Below, one piece after another: positions 1 through 6,272 of a stretch of DNA of 14,303 nucleotides (the first letter of the stretch is position 1; every line of letters begins with the position of its first letter). A program made the translations under genes and the position numbers. The DNA lies in assembly GCA_035938265.1 (NCBI GenBank), contig DASZHA010000053.1, positions 1-14,303 on the forward strand, given 5' to 3'. Origin of the DNA: DASZHA01 sp035938265. Its GTDB lineage: Bacteria > Chloroflexota > Dormibacteria > DASZGP01. A model generated the notes under the pieces. It saw only the letters and a program-made list of their open reading frames with translations. It was not told the origin of the DNA and searched no databases.

Positions 1-699
1 GTCGACGGCGTCAGCCTCACCGTTGGCGAAGGCGAGGCCTTCGGCCTCCTCGGTCCCAACGGCGCCGGCAAGACCACCATCGTCAAGATGCTGGCGGGCC
101 TGACCAAGCCGGTCGAGGGGCGGGTCCGCATCTTCGGCAAGGATCCCAGCGACCCGGCCGCCCGCTCCCGGCTTGGCTTCTCGCCTGAGGAGCCCGACTT
201 CCCCAAGTTCCTCCGTGCCGACGAGGTGCTCGACTACTTCTGCCGGCTCTGCGGACTCGACACCGCGGAGCGGGCCAAGCGCGCCGGGGAGGCGCTGAGC
301 TGGTCGGGGCTGGCCGGCGAGCGGCGCCAGGTCCGCCAGTTCTCCAAGGGCATGAAGCAGCGCCTGGGTCTGGCCCAGGCCCTGATCACCCACCCGCAAT
401 TGCTCATCCTCGACGAGCCCACGTCCGACCTCGACCCACTCGGCCGGCGCTCGGTGCGCGACCTGATCGTCGAGATCAAGGGTCGCGGCTCGGCGGTGCT
501 GCTGAACAGCCACCAGCTGAGCGAGGTGGAGCGGGTTTGCGACCGGGTGGCCATCATCAACAAAGGGAAGCTGGTCAAGGAGGGCCAGGTCCACGAGCTG
601 GTGCCCGAGGGCAAGACCCTCGAGGACGTCTTCATCCAGCTCTTTGAGCCGGAGCAAACGGCTGGTCCCGGCCTGACCTCTACGTGGGGCGACTCTTGA
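1..699 (+). CDS. ABC exporter ATP-binding subunit, 5'-truncated
   Basis: This is the nucleotide-binding subunit of an ABC transporter; it would hydrolyse ATP on the cytoplasmic face to power the permease encoded next. The frame is open from base 1, so the start lies outside the window. Comparison with the usual Walker A position suggests only about 20 residues are missing. In the 232 visible residues, Walker A (GPNGAGKTT) is at about 18-26. The signature region reads FSKGM at about 114-118, a variant of LSGGQ common in exporters paired with ABC-2 permeases. Walker B (LLILDEP) is at about 134-140 and the H-loop His (NSHQLSEVE) at about 171. The gene overlaps the permease frame by up to 16 bases, so the two are co-translated. 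The substrate cannot be read from the sequence. Confidence 0.95.
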   Translation, partial: VDGVSLTVGEGEAFGLLGPNGAGKTTIVKMLAGLTKPVEGRVRIFGKDPSDPAARSRLGFSPEEPDFPKFLRADEVLDYFCRLCGLDTAERAKRAGEALSWSGLAGERRQVRQFSKGMKQRLGLAQALITHPQLLILDEPTSDLDPLGRRSVRDLIVEIKGRGSAVLLNSHQLSEVERVCDRVAIINKGKLVKEGQVHELVPEGKTLEDVFIQLFEPEQTAGPGLTSTWGDS

Positions 700-1538
700 T
701 CGTCGTGGCGGTGGCCTACTACACCCTCAAAGAGATGACGCGGCGCAAGCTGCTGTACTTCATCGTCGGCGGCGGAGCGGTGCTGGTCCTGGCTCTCGGC
801 CTCCTCGTGACCTTGATCCGGGCCAACGCCCCCGCGGGCGCCGTTCCCGACCAGGACTTCAGCGGGTTCGTTCTGGTCCAGCTGAGCGGCGTGGTCTCGC
901 TCTTCGCCTGGGTGGCGTCGATCGCCATCGCCGTCACCCTGATCAACCACGACCTGGAGAGCGGGTCGGTGGTCTCGATCTTCAGCAAGCCGGTGTCGCG
1001 CCTCTCCTACGCCCTGGGGAAGGTGCTGGCGGCGGCGGCGATGCTGCTCGCCGTGGTGCTGGTGCTGGGAATCGGGACCCAGGTCATCGTCCTCACCAAT
1101 GGCGGGGGTCACGAGTGGCCGCTGCTCAAGACCTTTCTCCTGATCGCCGCCAACCAGCTGACCCAGATGCTGGTCATCCTGGTGCTCTCGGTGGTGATGA
1201 ACAACATCGTCGCCGCCATCATCGGCATCGTCATCATCCAGGTCGGCAAGTTCGTGGCCGCGGGTCACTCCATCCTTCACACCTTTGTCGACCAGGGCGC
1301 CACCGGCAGCAGTATCCGCGCCATCTCGACCGTGTTCGACGGCGTCTTCTGGATCGTGCCTCGTGAGCTGCAGAGCGACCTGGTTCGCGACGTCTACCTC
1401 AACGCCCAGGCGACCCGCGACGCCGTTGGGCTCGGCACCATCTACGTCTCTGGACCGCTCGATGTCGCCTACTGGCTCGCCTGGGTGGCGCTCCTCTTCT
1501 TCCTCCTGATCTGGGTGCTGCGGCGCCGGGAGGTCTGA
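684..1538 (+). CDS. ABC-2 type transporter permease
   Basis: This is the integral membrane partner of the preceding ATPase. It has about 284 residues with roughly six hydrophobic segments: one near residues 24-46, one near 60-85, one near 110-133, a long pair around 145-190 and a final one ending just before the C-terminal RRREV. The stretch reading HDLESGSVVSIFSKPVSR matches the cytoplasmic loop pattern (E/D-x-G-T/S...SKPVSR) of ABC-2 permeases related to the NosY/multi-copper-maturation group. The start is uncertain. GTG at 684 gives a 16-base overlap with the ATPase. TTG at 696, which forms a TTGA overlap and has GGGG a few bases upstream, or GTG at 705, would also work. The gene ends 7 bases from the convergent TetR gene. 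The substrate is unknown. Confidence 0.88.
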   Translation: MGRLLIVVAVAYYTLKEMTRRKLLYFIVGGGAVLVLALGLLVTLIRANAPAGAVPDQDFSGFVLVQLSGVVSLFAWVASIAIAVTLINHDLESGSVVSIFSKPVSRLSYALGKVLAAAAMLLAVVLVLGIGTQVIVLTNGGGHEWPLLKTFLLIAANQLTQMLVILVLSVVMNNIVAAIIGIVIIQVGKFVAAGHSILHTFVDQGATGSSIRAISTVFDGVFWIVPRELQSDLVRDVYLNAQATRDAVGLGTIYVSGPLDVAYWLAWVALLFFLLIWVLRRREV

Positions 1539-1559
1539 GCCGGTCCTAGGCCTCCGGCG
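1524..1559. terminator. Imperfect hairpin spanning two convergent stop codons
   Basis: CGCCGGGAGG (1524-1533) can pair with CCTCCGGCG (1551-1559), with one bulged G and a loop of about 17 bases. The loop contains both the TGA of the ABC permease and the stop of the TetR gene. No T-run follows on either strand. It sits where a bidirectional terminator is needed, but the evidence is only the dyad and its position. Confidence 0.35.
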
Positions 1560-2250
1560 TAAGCGCCCTCAGCGCGTAGCGGCCCATGGGGTCGACCAGG
1601 CTCTCCCATTCGGTGATCCTGCCGCTCTGAACCAGGTGCGAGACGGTCTCGACCATCGCTGCCATCGTGGCCACCGCCACCAGCTCCCTCTCCCGCTTGG
1701 GCCGGTGCTCCCACAACCCGGTGGCGGTCATGGCGTCCTCAACGATTTTGGCGAACTCCAGCCGAGCCTGGTGCCGGGCCGCCTCCGACGCCGGGCTCGC
1801 CCCCACCACCTCGATCAGCATCACCCGCGCCAGGGCGGGGTCCTGGCCGAAGAAGCGGATGATGGTGGCGGCCGCCGTCATCACCTTCTCGACCGCGTTC
1901 ATGTCGCTGGTGCCAACCGCCTTGAAATCGACGAGAGCCCGGTCGACCCCGTCGCGGTAGACCGCCACCAGGCAGTCCTCCTTGCTCTCGAAGAAGCGGT
2001 AGAACGCGGTCCGCGAGACTCGCGCCCGAGCGACGATCTCCTCGACCGAGGTGGCCAGGTAGCCATGCTCGGCGAAGATGTCGCGGGCGGCGAACATCAG
2101 GCGTCGTCGCTGGTCCTTGCGCCGATCCTCCAGCGACTCGCCGCCATACGGCCGCGACCCCGCTGTGGCTGGCGAGGCCGAGGTCGGCCGCCGGCTGGCA
2201 TGCTGTTTCGCCTGCCGCCGTTGACGCCGAGCCGGGGCTGTCTCGCTCAC
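1546..2250 (-). CDS. TetR/AcrR family transcriptional regulator
   Basis: This is a one-component repressor-type regulator of 234 residues. The N-terminal helix-turn-helix covers residues 50-95 (RLMFAARDIFAEHGY...TSVEEIVARARVSRTAFYRFFESKED), which is classic TetR. The remaining helical half is the ligand/dimer domain and is not recognisable beyond the family. The chosen start is the GTG at 2250, whose GTGA overlaps the TGA of the upstream propeller gene; that coupling fixes the start. It leaves an unusually long tail of about 45 residues, rich in Arg, Ser and Ala, before the HTH. The gene is second in the operon behind the 3772-3801 promoter. It therefore very likely controls its own operon through the palindrome there, which is an inference from context. 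The inducer is unknown. Confidence 0.92.
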   Translation of the reverse strand: MSETAPARRQRRQAKQHASRRPTSASPATAGSRPYGGESLEDRRKDQRRRLMFAARDIFAEHGYLATSVEEIVARARVSRTAFYRFFESKEDCLVAVYRDGVDRALVDFKAVGTSDMNAVEKVMTAAATIIRFFGQDPALARVMLIEVVGASPASEAARHQARLEFAKIVEDAMTATGLWEHRPKRERELVAVATMAAMVETVSHLVQSGRITEWESLVDPMGRYALRALTPEA

Positions 2251-3740
2251 AGGGACACCCGCCGAGTGCGGCCCATCCCGCCGACAACCATGAGCAGCAG
2301 GACGATGGAGGCACCGAGCGCGAGCCATGACCCCGCTGGTGGGCCTGCGCCGCCAGCCGTGGTTGGCAGATTGGCGCCAACGCCACCGACGCCGGCTCCC
2401 AGCACTCCACCAGCTCCGGCTGACCCGTCTGAGACGAACTCGCCAATCCGGGTTCGTTCCACGACGTAGGGGAACTCCTTGCCCTTGTCGAGCAGGTTGC
2501 TCGGCACCGATGGCGGGTTGGTCAGGAGAGAGATCTCGTCCCCCGGCTGGTTGGCCGGCTGGCCGTCGACGCGAAGTCCCTGGCGGACCTCGAGCTCGGT
2601 CCACATCAGGAAGCGCCCGTCCGGCGAGTAGGCCTGCTCGGGGATGATCCAGCCGTCGTTGCCGTCGGTGGTGATGCGACGCTCCTGGCCGGTGGCCAGG
2701 TTGATCTCATACAGGTCGCAGGCCGGCGGCAGCCCAGGTGTCAGGAAGATACCGAAGAAGAGCGGGATCAGGATGGCGTAGTCGTAAGTCGAGGGGAACT
2801 TGGCCAGGTTGGCGGGGGTCGACCAGGCGGCCCACGCGTTCTGGTGGTCCTTGATCGACATGTAGACCACGTTCTTGCCATCGGGAGTGAAGATCGCCTG
2901 CTCGGTCCAGGTGCCATTGTTGGTCAGGCGGGTGATCTCCTGGCCCGCGGGCTTGGTCAGGTCGAAGAAGTAGAGGTCGAGGTCGACGGCCGAGTCTGAG
3001 CTCTCGGTGTAGAGGAAGCCATGACCATCGGGAGACCACCACTGGGTCTCGTAGAAGTGGCCGTTCTCGGGTCGGACCTGGCGCACATTGGTCAGGTGAG
3101 GGCCCTTGCTGTCATCGACGTAGTCGGCGACGTAGATGCTCCACTTGCCGGTGCCTTTGCCCACGTTGGCGTTGGTGATGGGGGTGACGAAGTTCCAGTC
3201 GATGTGGGCCCAGGCGATGCGGTTGCCGTCGGGGGAGAAGTAGGCATGGAAGTTGTCCATGCCCTCGGTGCCGAGGTCGGCCGGCGTCAGGTTGACCGGG
3301 TTGGTGCCGTCCGGGTTGACCACCCAGAACTCAGAGCCCAGCCCGCCAAAGCCGGGGCCGCCGAACTGCACCTTGTGGTCGTTCCAGGTGTGGAAGAGGA
3401 TCTTGTCGCCCTGGGGCCGGAACGAGGGCACCATGTTGGGCACCGGGGGAGCGCCGGCCCCGCAGGTGACGCACTTCCAGTTGGAGCCATCGAGGTTGGC
3501 GGTGTAGACCTGCATCCCGCCGGTCCCCGGCACGTTGTGGTGCGAGACGACGATGTTGTGGGGCCCGAACGCGGGGGCGTGGTCGAAGGTGTAGGAGTTG
3601 GTGTGGACCACGAAGTGGTCAGTCCATGGACTGGTGCCGGCGGCGGATGCTGTCAGGGGCGAAACCCCCGCTGACAGCATCACCGCCGACAACACAGCCC
3701 CCGCCGCCCCGCGTTTTGTTCGATCCAGTCGGTGACGCAT
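2247..3740 (-). CDS. Secreted, anchored TolB-like/PD40 beta-propeller protein
   Basis: This is an exported protein of 497 residues. Residues 1-33 form a signal peptide: an Arg/Lys-rich start, a hydrophobic core, and a cut near TASA-AG. Five PD40-type repeats (x-S/T-P-D-G-x-x-[IVL]) occur near residues 106-117, 168-178, 235-245, 283-294 and 371-381. NPDGTNPVNLT and ATGQERRITTDG are also typical of TolB-like blades. A CVTC pair lies at 90-93. The C-terminus has a Gly-rich spacer, LPTTAG (458-463), a hydrophobic segment (about 472-489) and RTRR, the order expected of a sortase-type anchor. ATG 3740 is chosen because an in-frame ATG at 3791 lies inside the promoter/operator, upstream of the likely transcription start, while AAAGGGGG precedes 3740. 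The ligand or role is unknown. There are no Tol-Pal genes nearby, so it is not TolB itself. Confidence 0.85.
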   Translation of the reverse strand: MRHRLDRTKRGAAGAVLSAVMLSAGVSPLTASAAGTSPWTDHFVVHTNSYTFDHAPAFGPHNIVVSHHNVPGTGGMQVYTANLDGSNWKCVTCGAGAPPVPNMVPSFRPQGDKILFHTWNDHKVQFGGPGFGGLGSEFWVVNPDGTNPVNLTPADLGTEGMDNFHAYFSPDGNRIAWAHIDWNFVTPITNANVGKGTGKWSIYVADYVDDSKGPHLTNVRQVRPENGHFYETQWWSPDGHGFLYTESSDSAVDLDLYFFDLTKPAGQEITRLTNNGTWTEQAIFTPDGKNVVYMSIKDHQNAWAAWSTPANLAKFPSTYDYAILIPLFFGIFLTPGLPPACDLYEINLATGQERRITTDGNDGWIIPEQAYSPDGRFLMWTELEVRQGLRVDGQPANQPGDEISLLTNPPSVPSNLLDKGKEFPYVVERTRIGEFVSDGSAGAGGVLGAGVGGVGANLPTTAGGAGPPAGSWLALGASIVLLLMVVGGMGRTRRVSL

Positions 3741-3751
3741 TGCAGAGAGGG

Positions 3752-3759
3752 CCCCCTTT
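3752..3759 (-). promoter_or_regulatory. Ribosome binding site of the propeller gene
   Basis: The minus strand reads AAAGGGGG, ending 11 bases before ATG 3740. The spacing is slightly long. Because this site lies downstream of the -10 box and the in-frame ATG at 3791 does not, it decides the start codon. Confidence 0.6.
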
Positions 3760-3771
3760 GCTGGGAGCCAT

Positions 3772-3801
3772 ATGGTACTGGTACGTACCAATACTTGTCA
3801 A
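3772..3801 (-). promoter_or_regulatory. Sigma-70-type promoter of the propeller-tetR operon
   Basis: On the minus strand a perfect -35 hexamer TTGACA (3796-3801) is separated by 18 bases from TACCAT (3772-3777). The latter matches TATAAT at four of six positions, including the conserved TA and final T. Transcription would begin near 3765, giving a leader of about 25 bases before ATG 3740. This is the only textbook -35 found in the window. Confidence 0.75.
3775..3794. promoter_or_regulatory. TetR operator candidate (20-bp palindrome)
   Basis: The plus strand reads GTACTGGTACGTACCAATAC, a dyad with nine of ten base pairs symmetric about the central AC/GT. It fills the spacer and overlaps the -10 box, the standard position for a repressor that blocks RNA polymerase. 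The co-transcribed TetR protein is the obvious ligand. The symmetry and position are seen directly; the binding is inferred. Confidence 0.72.
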
Positions 3802-3846
3802 GCACGAATTTCGGTGCAGGGGCGCCGAGGCTGGGTTAGGGGGCCG

Positions 3847-4656
3847 CTAGCTGACGCCGGCGAAGAGGTCGTCTTCGGGGACGGGCGCCCCGGTGCGGTC
3901 GAAGCGCCGCACGTAGTGCTCCACGCTGAACCAGGCGCGGAGCATGTCCTCGTCGATCTTGAGGAAGTCGAAGTTTGCCATCTGGCTCTGATGGGCGAGG
4001 GCCGCCGCTCGCTTCTGGTCATACACCGACGACACGTCGACGTGGGTGGTGATCAGCTCGTCCGGGGTTCCGATCGCGTTCTCGTTGTCCTCCGGCGCCG
4101 GCGGCTCTTCGCCCTGCTGTCGCTGGAACTCGGCGAACACGTCCATCAGCGACTTGGGGAACGCGATCTCGTAGATCTTCTGCGGGATCCTCGTCTTCTC
4201 GGCGGCGCCGATGGTGGCACGGTGCGCCTGGATGTGGTCGGGATGGCCGTACAGCCCCCTGTCGTCGTAGGTGATGACGACCTCCGGGCGGTGCTGCTCC
4301 ATCAGGGCGGCGACCCGGTCGACGGCCTCCTCCACGGGCACGTTCCAAAACGCCTCAGGTTCCTTGTTCTGGGGCCAGCCCATCATCCCCGAGTCGCGGT
4401 AGCCCAGCAGCTCGAGGTCGTTGACGCCCAGGGCCTTGACCGCCTCCCGCAGCTCGCGAAGGCGCAGCTCCGACGTCGCCACCGTGTCGTGGGCATCCGA
4501 CTCCGGCTTGAGGCCGTCGGGGGAGTCGCCCATCTCGCCGTTGGTGCAGGTGACCAGCACCGTGTGGACGCCGCGGTGCGGGTACATCGCCAGCACCCCA
4601 CCCGTCTGGATTGCTTCGTCGTCCGGGTGAGCGTGGACGGCCATCAGTGTCGGCAT
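3847..4656 (-). CDS. PIG-L/LmbE family deacetylase, Mca/MshB-like
   Basis: This is a zinc-dependent N-deacetylase or amidase fold protein of 269 residues. The family motif AHPDDE occurs at residues 9-14 and GHPDH at 137-141, giving the expected metal ligands His10, Asp13 and His141, with Asp12 as the probable base. The opening MPTLMAVHAHPDDE, the GYRDSGM stretch (85-91) and the Arg-Pro-x-Val-x-x-TYDDRG...GHPDH block resemble mycothiol S-conjugate amidase (Mca) and MshB, so a thiol-conjugate or GlcNAc-type substrate is plausible but not proven. The ATG at 4656 is preferred over 4689 because the homologous N-terminus begins right before the motif. A -10-like TAAACT lies 5 bases upstream. The gene is transcribed toward, but separately from, the propeller operon. 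An alternative start is ATG 4644. Confidence 0.88.
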   Translation of the reverse strand: MPTLMAVHAHPDDEAIQTGGVLAMYPHRGVHTVLVTCTNGEMGDSPDGLKPESDAHDTVATSELRLRELREAVKALGVNDLELLGYRDSGMMGWPQNKEPEAFWNVPVEEAVDRVAALMEQHRPEVVITYDDRGLYGHPDHIQAHRATIGAAEKTRIPQKIYEIAFPKSLMDVFAEFQRQQGEEPPAPEDNENAIGTPDELITTHVDVSSVYDQKRAAALAHQSQMANFDFLKIDEDMLRAWFSVEHYVRRFDRTGAPVPEDDLFAGVS

Positions 4657-4661
4657 GCTCC

Positions 4662-4667
4662 AGTTTA
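4662..4667 (-). promoter_or_regulatory. -10-like box just upstream of the deacetylase ATG
   Basis: The minus strand reads TAAACT followed by GGAGC and then ATG 4656. This fits a leaderless or near-leaderless transcript. GGAG is too close to the ATG to act as a normal Shine-Dalgarno for that codon. No convincing -35 is present. Confidence 0.4.
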
Positions 4668-4700
4668 CCGATGGCCAGTCGGCGGGCATTGGCCCCGGGT

Positions 4701-4720
4701 GTTAGCCGAAGATGGCTAAC
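4701..4720. promoter_or_regulatory. Perfect inverted repeat GTTAGCC-N6-GGCTAAC
   Basis: Two perfect 7-base arms (4701-4707 and 4714-4720) flank GAAGAT and end one base before ATG 4722. It lies in the 65-base gap between the divergent deacetylase and membrane-protein genes. It could be a DNA operator for either gene or an RNA hairpin that occludes the start of the rightward gene. The sequence does not decide. Confidence 0.5.
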
Positions 4721-4721
4721 G

Positions 4722-5129
4722 ATGTCCTATATCAACTCCCCTCGGCTCCCCGCTCCGGCCCGTGTCGGCCTGCGTGTCCTCTACGCCATGGCCGCCGTTG
4801 TCCTCATCATCGCCGCAGTTCACGAGGGTGGCATAGCCACCTGGCAGTTCTGGGTCTTCCTGGTCATGCCCGACATCGCATTGGTTGCGGGGGCCGCCAG
4901 GGGCCTGGAGCGCGGCCAGCTCCATCCCCGGGCGGTGCTGCTCTACAACACCCTGCACCGCCTGCTCGCGCCAGCGGGGCTGGCCGTCCTGGTGCTGGCC
5001 GCGGCGCCGGCCTGGGGAGCGCGGGCCACGCCGTGGCTGATCGCGCCCGCGGCGTGGGCGGCGCACATCTGCATCGATCGCAGTCTCGGCTTTGGACTCC
5101 GCGACCGCGACGGCTTCCAGCGCCGCTAG
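4722..5129 (+). CDS. DUF4260-like small integral membrane protein
   Basis: This protein of 135 residues has hydrophobic segments near 17-33, 42-58, 82-97 and 102-116. It carries the conserved pattern of the DUF4260 family. That pattern is P-D at 50-51 after an aromatic stretch (WQFWVFLVMPD), YNTLH at 75-79, and the C-terminal H-x-x-x-D-R-x-L-G-[FY]-G-L block (HICIDRSLGFGL, 115-126) followed by DGF. The family has no known biochemical function. ATG 4722 is chosen because MSYINS gives a normal-length family member. It sits right after a 20-base inverted repeat and has no good Shine-Dalgarno. The metallo-hydrolase gene follows 18 bases downstream in the same direction. Confidence 0.75.
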   Translation: MSYINSPRLPAPARVGLRVLYAMAAVVLIIAAVHEGGIATWQFWVFLVMPDIALVAGAARGLERGQLHPRAVLLYNTLHRLLAPAGLAVLVLAAAPAWGARATPWLIAPAAWAAHICIDRSLGFGLRDRDGFQRR

Positions 5130-5133
5130 CCCG

Positions 5134-5139
5134 TACGCT
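5134..5139 (+). promoter_or_regulatory. -10-like box before the metallo-hydrolase gene
   Basis: TACGCT is followed by 8 bases and ATG 5148. It fits the TAnnnT pattern seen before other starts here. The gene could equally be read from the upstream membrane-protein transcript, since the gap is only 18 bases. Confidence 0.28.
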
Positions 5140-5147
5140 TGGCCTCG

Positions 5148-5807
5148 ATGATCATCCAGGTCGCGGACGACGTCTGGCAGGTCACCGGCATTCCCATGGG
5201 CGCCATCAACGCCTATATTGCCGGCGACGTACTGGTCGATACCATGACCCGCTGGGCCCGGCGCCTGGTCACCGGCGCCGCCCGCCGCCACCGGGTCTCG
5301 ATGGTGGCGCTGACCCATTGCCACCCCGACCACGCCGGTTCGGCGGCGGCCGTGTGCGGCGAGCTCGACATCCCCCTGGCCTGCCACGTGGCCGACGTCG
5401 CCTGGATGGAGGGCGCTCGCATCCCCTTTCCCCGCTTCGCCGAGCGCCACGGCCAGCGATTCTGGCTGGGGCCGCCGCACCCGGTGGCGCGGCCGCTGCG
5501 GGATGGAGACCGTGTCGGCGACTTCCGCGTGATCCACGCCCCCGGCCATACCCCGGGCCACGTCATCTACTTCCGCGACGCCGACGGCGTGGCAATCGCC
5601 GGGGACCTCTGCAGCAACCAGAACCCCTTCACCGGTCGGGTGCGCCTCGCCGACCCGCCCGCCAATGTCTGCACCGACCAGGCCGAGAGCCGGCGCAGCA
5701 TTCGCCGGCTTCTCGACCTCGATCCCAGCCTGGTGTGCGTCGGCCACGGCCCGCCGATCCGCGACATCGACGGGCTGGACCGCTTCGCCGCCGGCCTGGG
5801 CGTCTGA
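5148..5807 (+). CDS. Metallo-beta-lactamase fold hydrolase
   Basis: This is a two-metal hydrolase of 219 residues. Ligand motifs are complete: HCHPDH at 57-62 (THCHPDHAG), His134 in APGHTPGH, Asp152 in AGD and His200 in VGHGPPI. The arrangement is that of the broad glyoxalase II/MBL group (lactonases, thioesterases, persulfide dioxygenases), so the substrate cannot be assigned. No signal peptide is present, so it is cytoplasmic. ATG 5148 (MIIQVADDVWQ) is chosen over the in-frame TTG 5139, because the fold normally begins with this strand. It follows the DUF4260-like gene by 18 bases and ends at a strong hairpin (5816-5840). Confidence 0.92.
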   Translation: MIIQVADDVWQVTGIPMGAINAYIAGDVLVDTMTRWARRLVTGAARRHRVSMVALTHCHPDHAGSAAAVCGELDIPLACHVADVAWMEGARIPFPRFAERHGQRFWLGPPHPVARPLRDGDRVGDFRVIHAPGHTPGHVIYFRDADGVAIAGDLCSNQNPFTGRVRLADPPANVCTDQAESRRSIRRLLDLDPSLVCVGHGPPIRDIDGLDRFAAGLGV

Positions 5808-5815
5808 GACGAAAT

Positions 5816-5840
5816 GAGGGCCGGCCGAGGGCCGGCCCTC
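5816..5840. terminator. Strong 11-bp hairpin between convergent genes
   Basis: GAGGGCCGGCC, loop GAG, GGCCGGCCCTC: a perfect, extremely G+C-rich stem starting 8 bases after the hydrolase stop. No T-run follows on either strand, so it is not a canonical intrinsic terminator. Its position between convergent genes makes termination or mRNA 3'-end protection the likely role. Confidence 0.6.
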
Positions 5841-5858
5841 ACCATGGGCCTGTTATGT

Positions 5859-5872
5859 CCGCCCGGAGGCGG
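5859..5872 (-). terminator. Small hairpin after the repeat-protein gene
   Basis: CCGCC-CGGA-GGCGG (5859-5872) lies 4 bases beyond the stop of the leftward repeat-protein gene. The stem is short at 5 bp and no T-run follows. Together with 5816-5840 it may end leftward transcription. Confidence 0.3.
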
Positions 5873-5876
5873 TCTC

Positions 5877-6272
5877 TTACTGGGCCGAAGGGCTCGGGGA
5901 GGATGGAGTGGTGGGACTGCTGGGATTGGCAGCCTTAGCCGCATCCTCGGCCTTCTCGCGATCGGCGGACTCAGTCTTCTCGTGGGCGGGATCCTCGTTG
6001 GGGTGGCCGTTGAGGCCGCCCATGCCGCCGCCGTGGCGAGCGGTGCCGTTGTTCTCAGCGGTCTCCTGGTCGGCGGTCTCGCCCTTCTCGTGGGTGGCGT
6101 CCTCGTTGGACGTCGGCGCCGCCGTTCCCGTGGCGGCGGTACCGCTGGCGGGGCTCGGCGAGGTGTCGGCATTGGCCGCCAGCGGTCCGAAGAAGATGGC
6201 GCCGATGACGCCTCCGGCGGCCAGCGCGCCCGTGAGGGCCGCTGCGGTCAGCGCGATTTTGTTTCTGGTCAA
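5877..6272 (-). CDS. Small secreted acidic protein with duplicated HEK/ADxE motif
   Basis: I do not recognise a named family. The 131-residue product starts with a signal peptide or single anchor: TRNK, then a hydrophobic stretch at about 7-33, with a possible cut near AANA-D. It then becomes disordered and low in complexity. Two 18-residue copies, at residues 56-73 (beginning NEDATHEKGETADQ) and 92-109 (beginning NEDPAHEKTESADR), are identical at 12 of 18 positions. They are separated by a Gly/His linker (RHGGGMGGLNGH) and followed by a Pro/Ser/Thr tail. The start is a TTG, because no ATG or GTG is in frame nearby and TAGGAG lies 10 bases upstream. It is divergent from rarA with a 123-base gap. 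The composition suggests an extracellular or wall-associated role, which is inference only. Confidence 0.7.
   Translation of the reverse strand: MTRNKIALTAAALTGALAAGGVIGAIFFGPLAANADTSPSPASGTAATGTAAPTSNEDATHEKGETADQETAENNGTARHGGGMGGLNGHPNEDPAHEKTESADREKAEDAAKAANPSSPTTPSSPSPSAQ

Noticed and set aside
234..1280. A 348-codon minus-strand frame opposite the ABC ATPase and permease.
   Set aside because: It is rich in His, Asp, Gln and Arg with no domain, and both ABC genes on the other strand have intact motifs. It is open because of high G+C at third positions.
3741..3791. Starting the propeller protein at the in-frame ATG 3791.
   Set aside because: That codon lies inside the operator and upstream of the predicted transcription start. 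The extra residues also spoil an otherwise clean signal peptide.
3796..3850. A possible terminator after the LmbE-type gene.
   Set aside because: I could not find a convincing stem or T-run between its stop and the next promoter.
3772..4719. A 315-codon plus-strand frame opposite the LmbE-type gene.
   Set aside because: It is antisense to a gene with complete AHPDDE and GHPDH motifs, its composition is shadow-like, and it begins inside the propeller operator.
4712..5938. A 408-codon plus-strand frame across the DUF4260-like and MBL genes.
   Set aside because: It is Pro/Arg/Gly-rich nonsense in an alternative frame of two recognisable genes.
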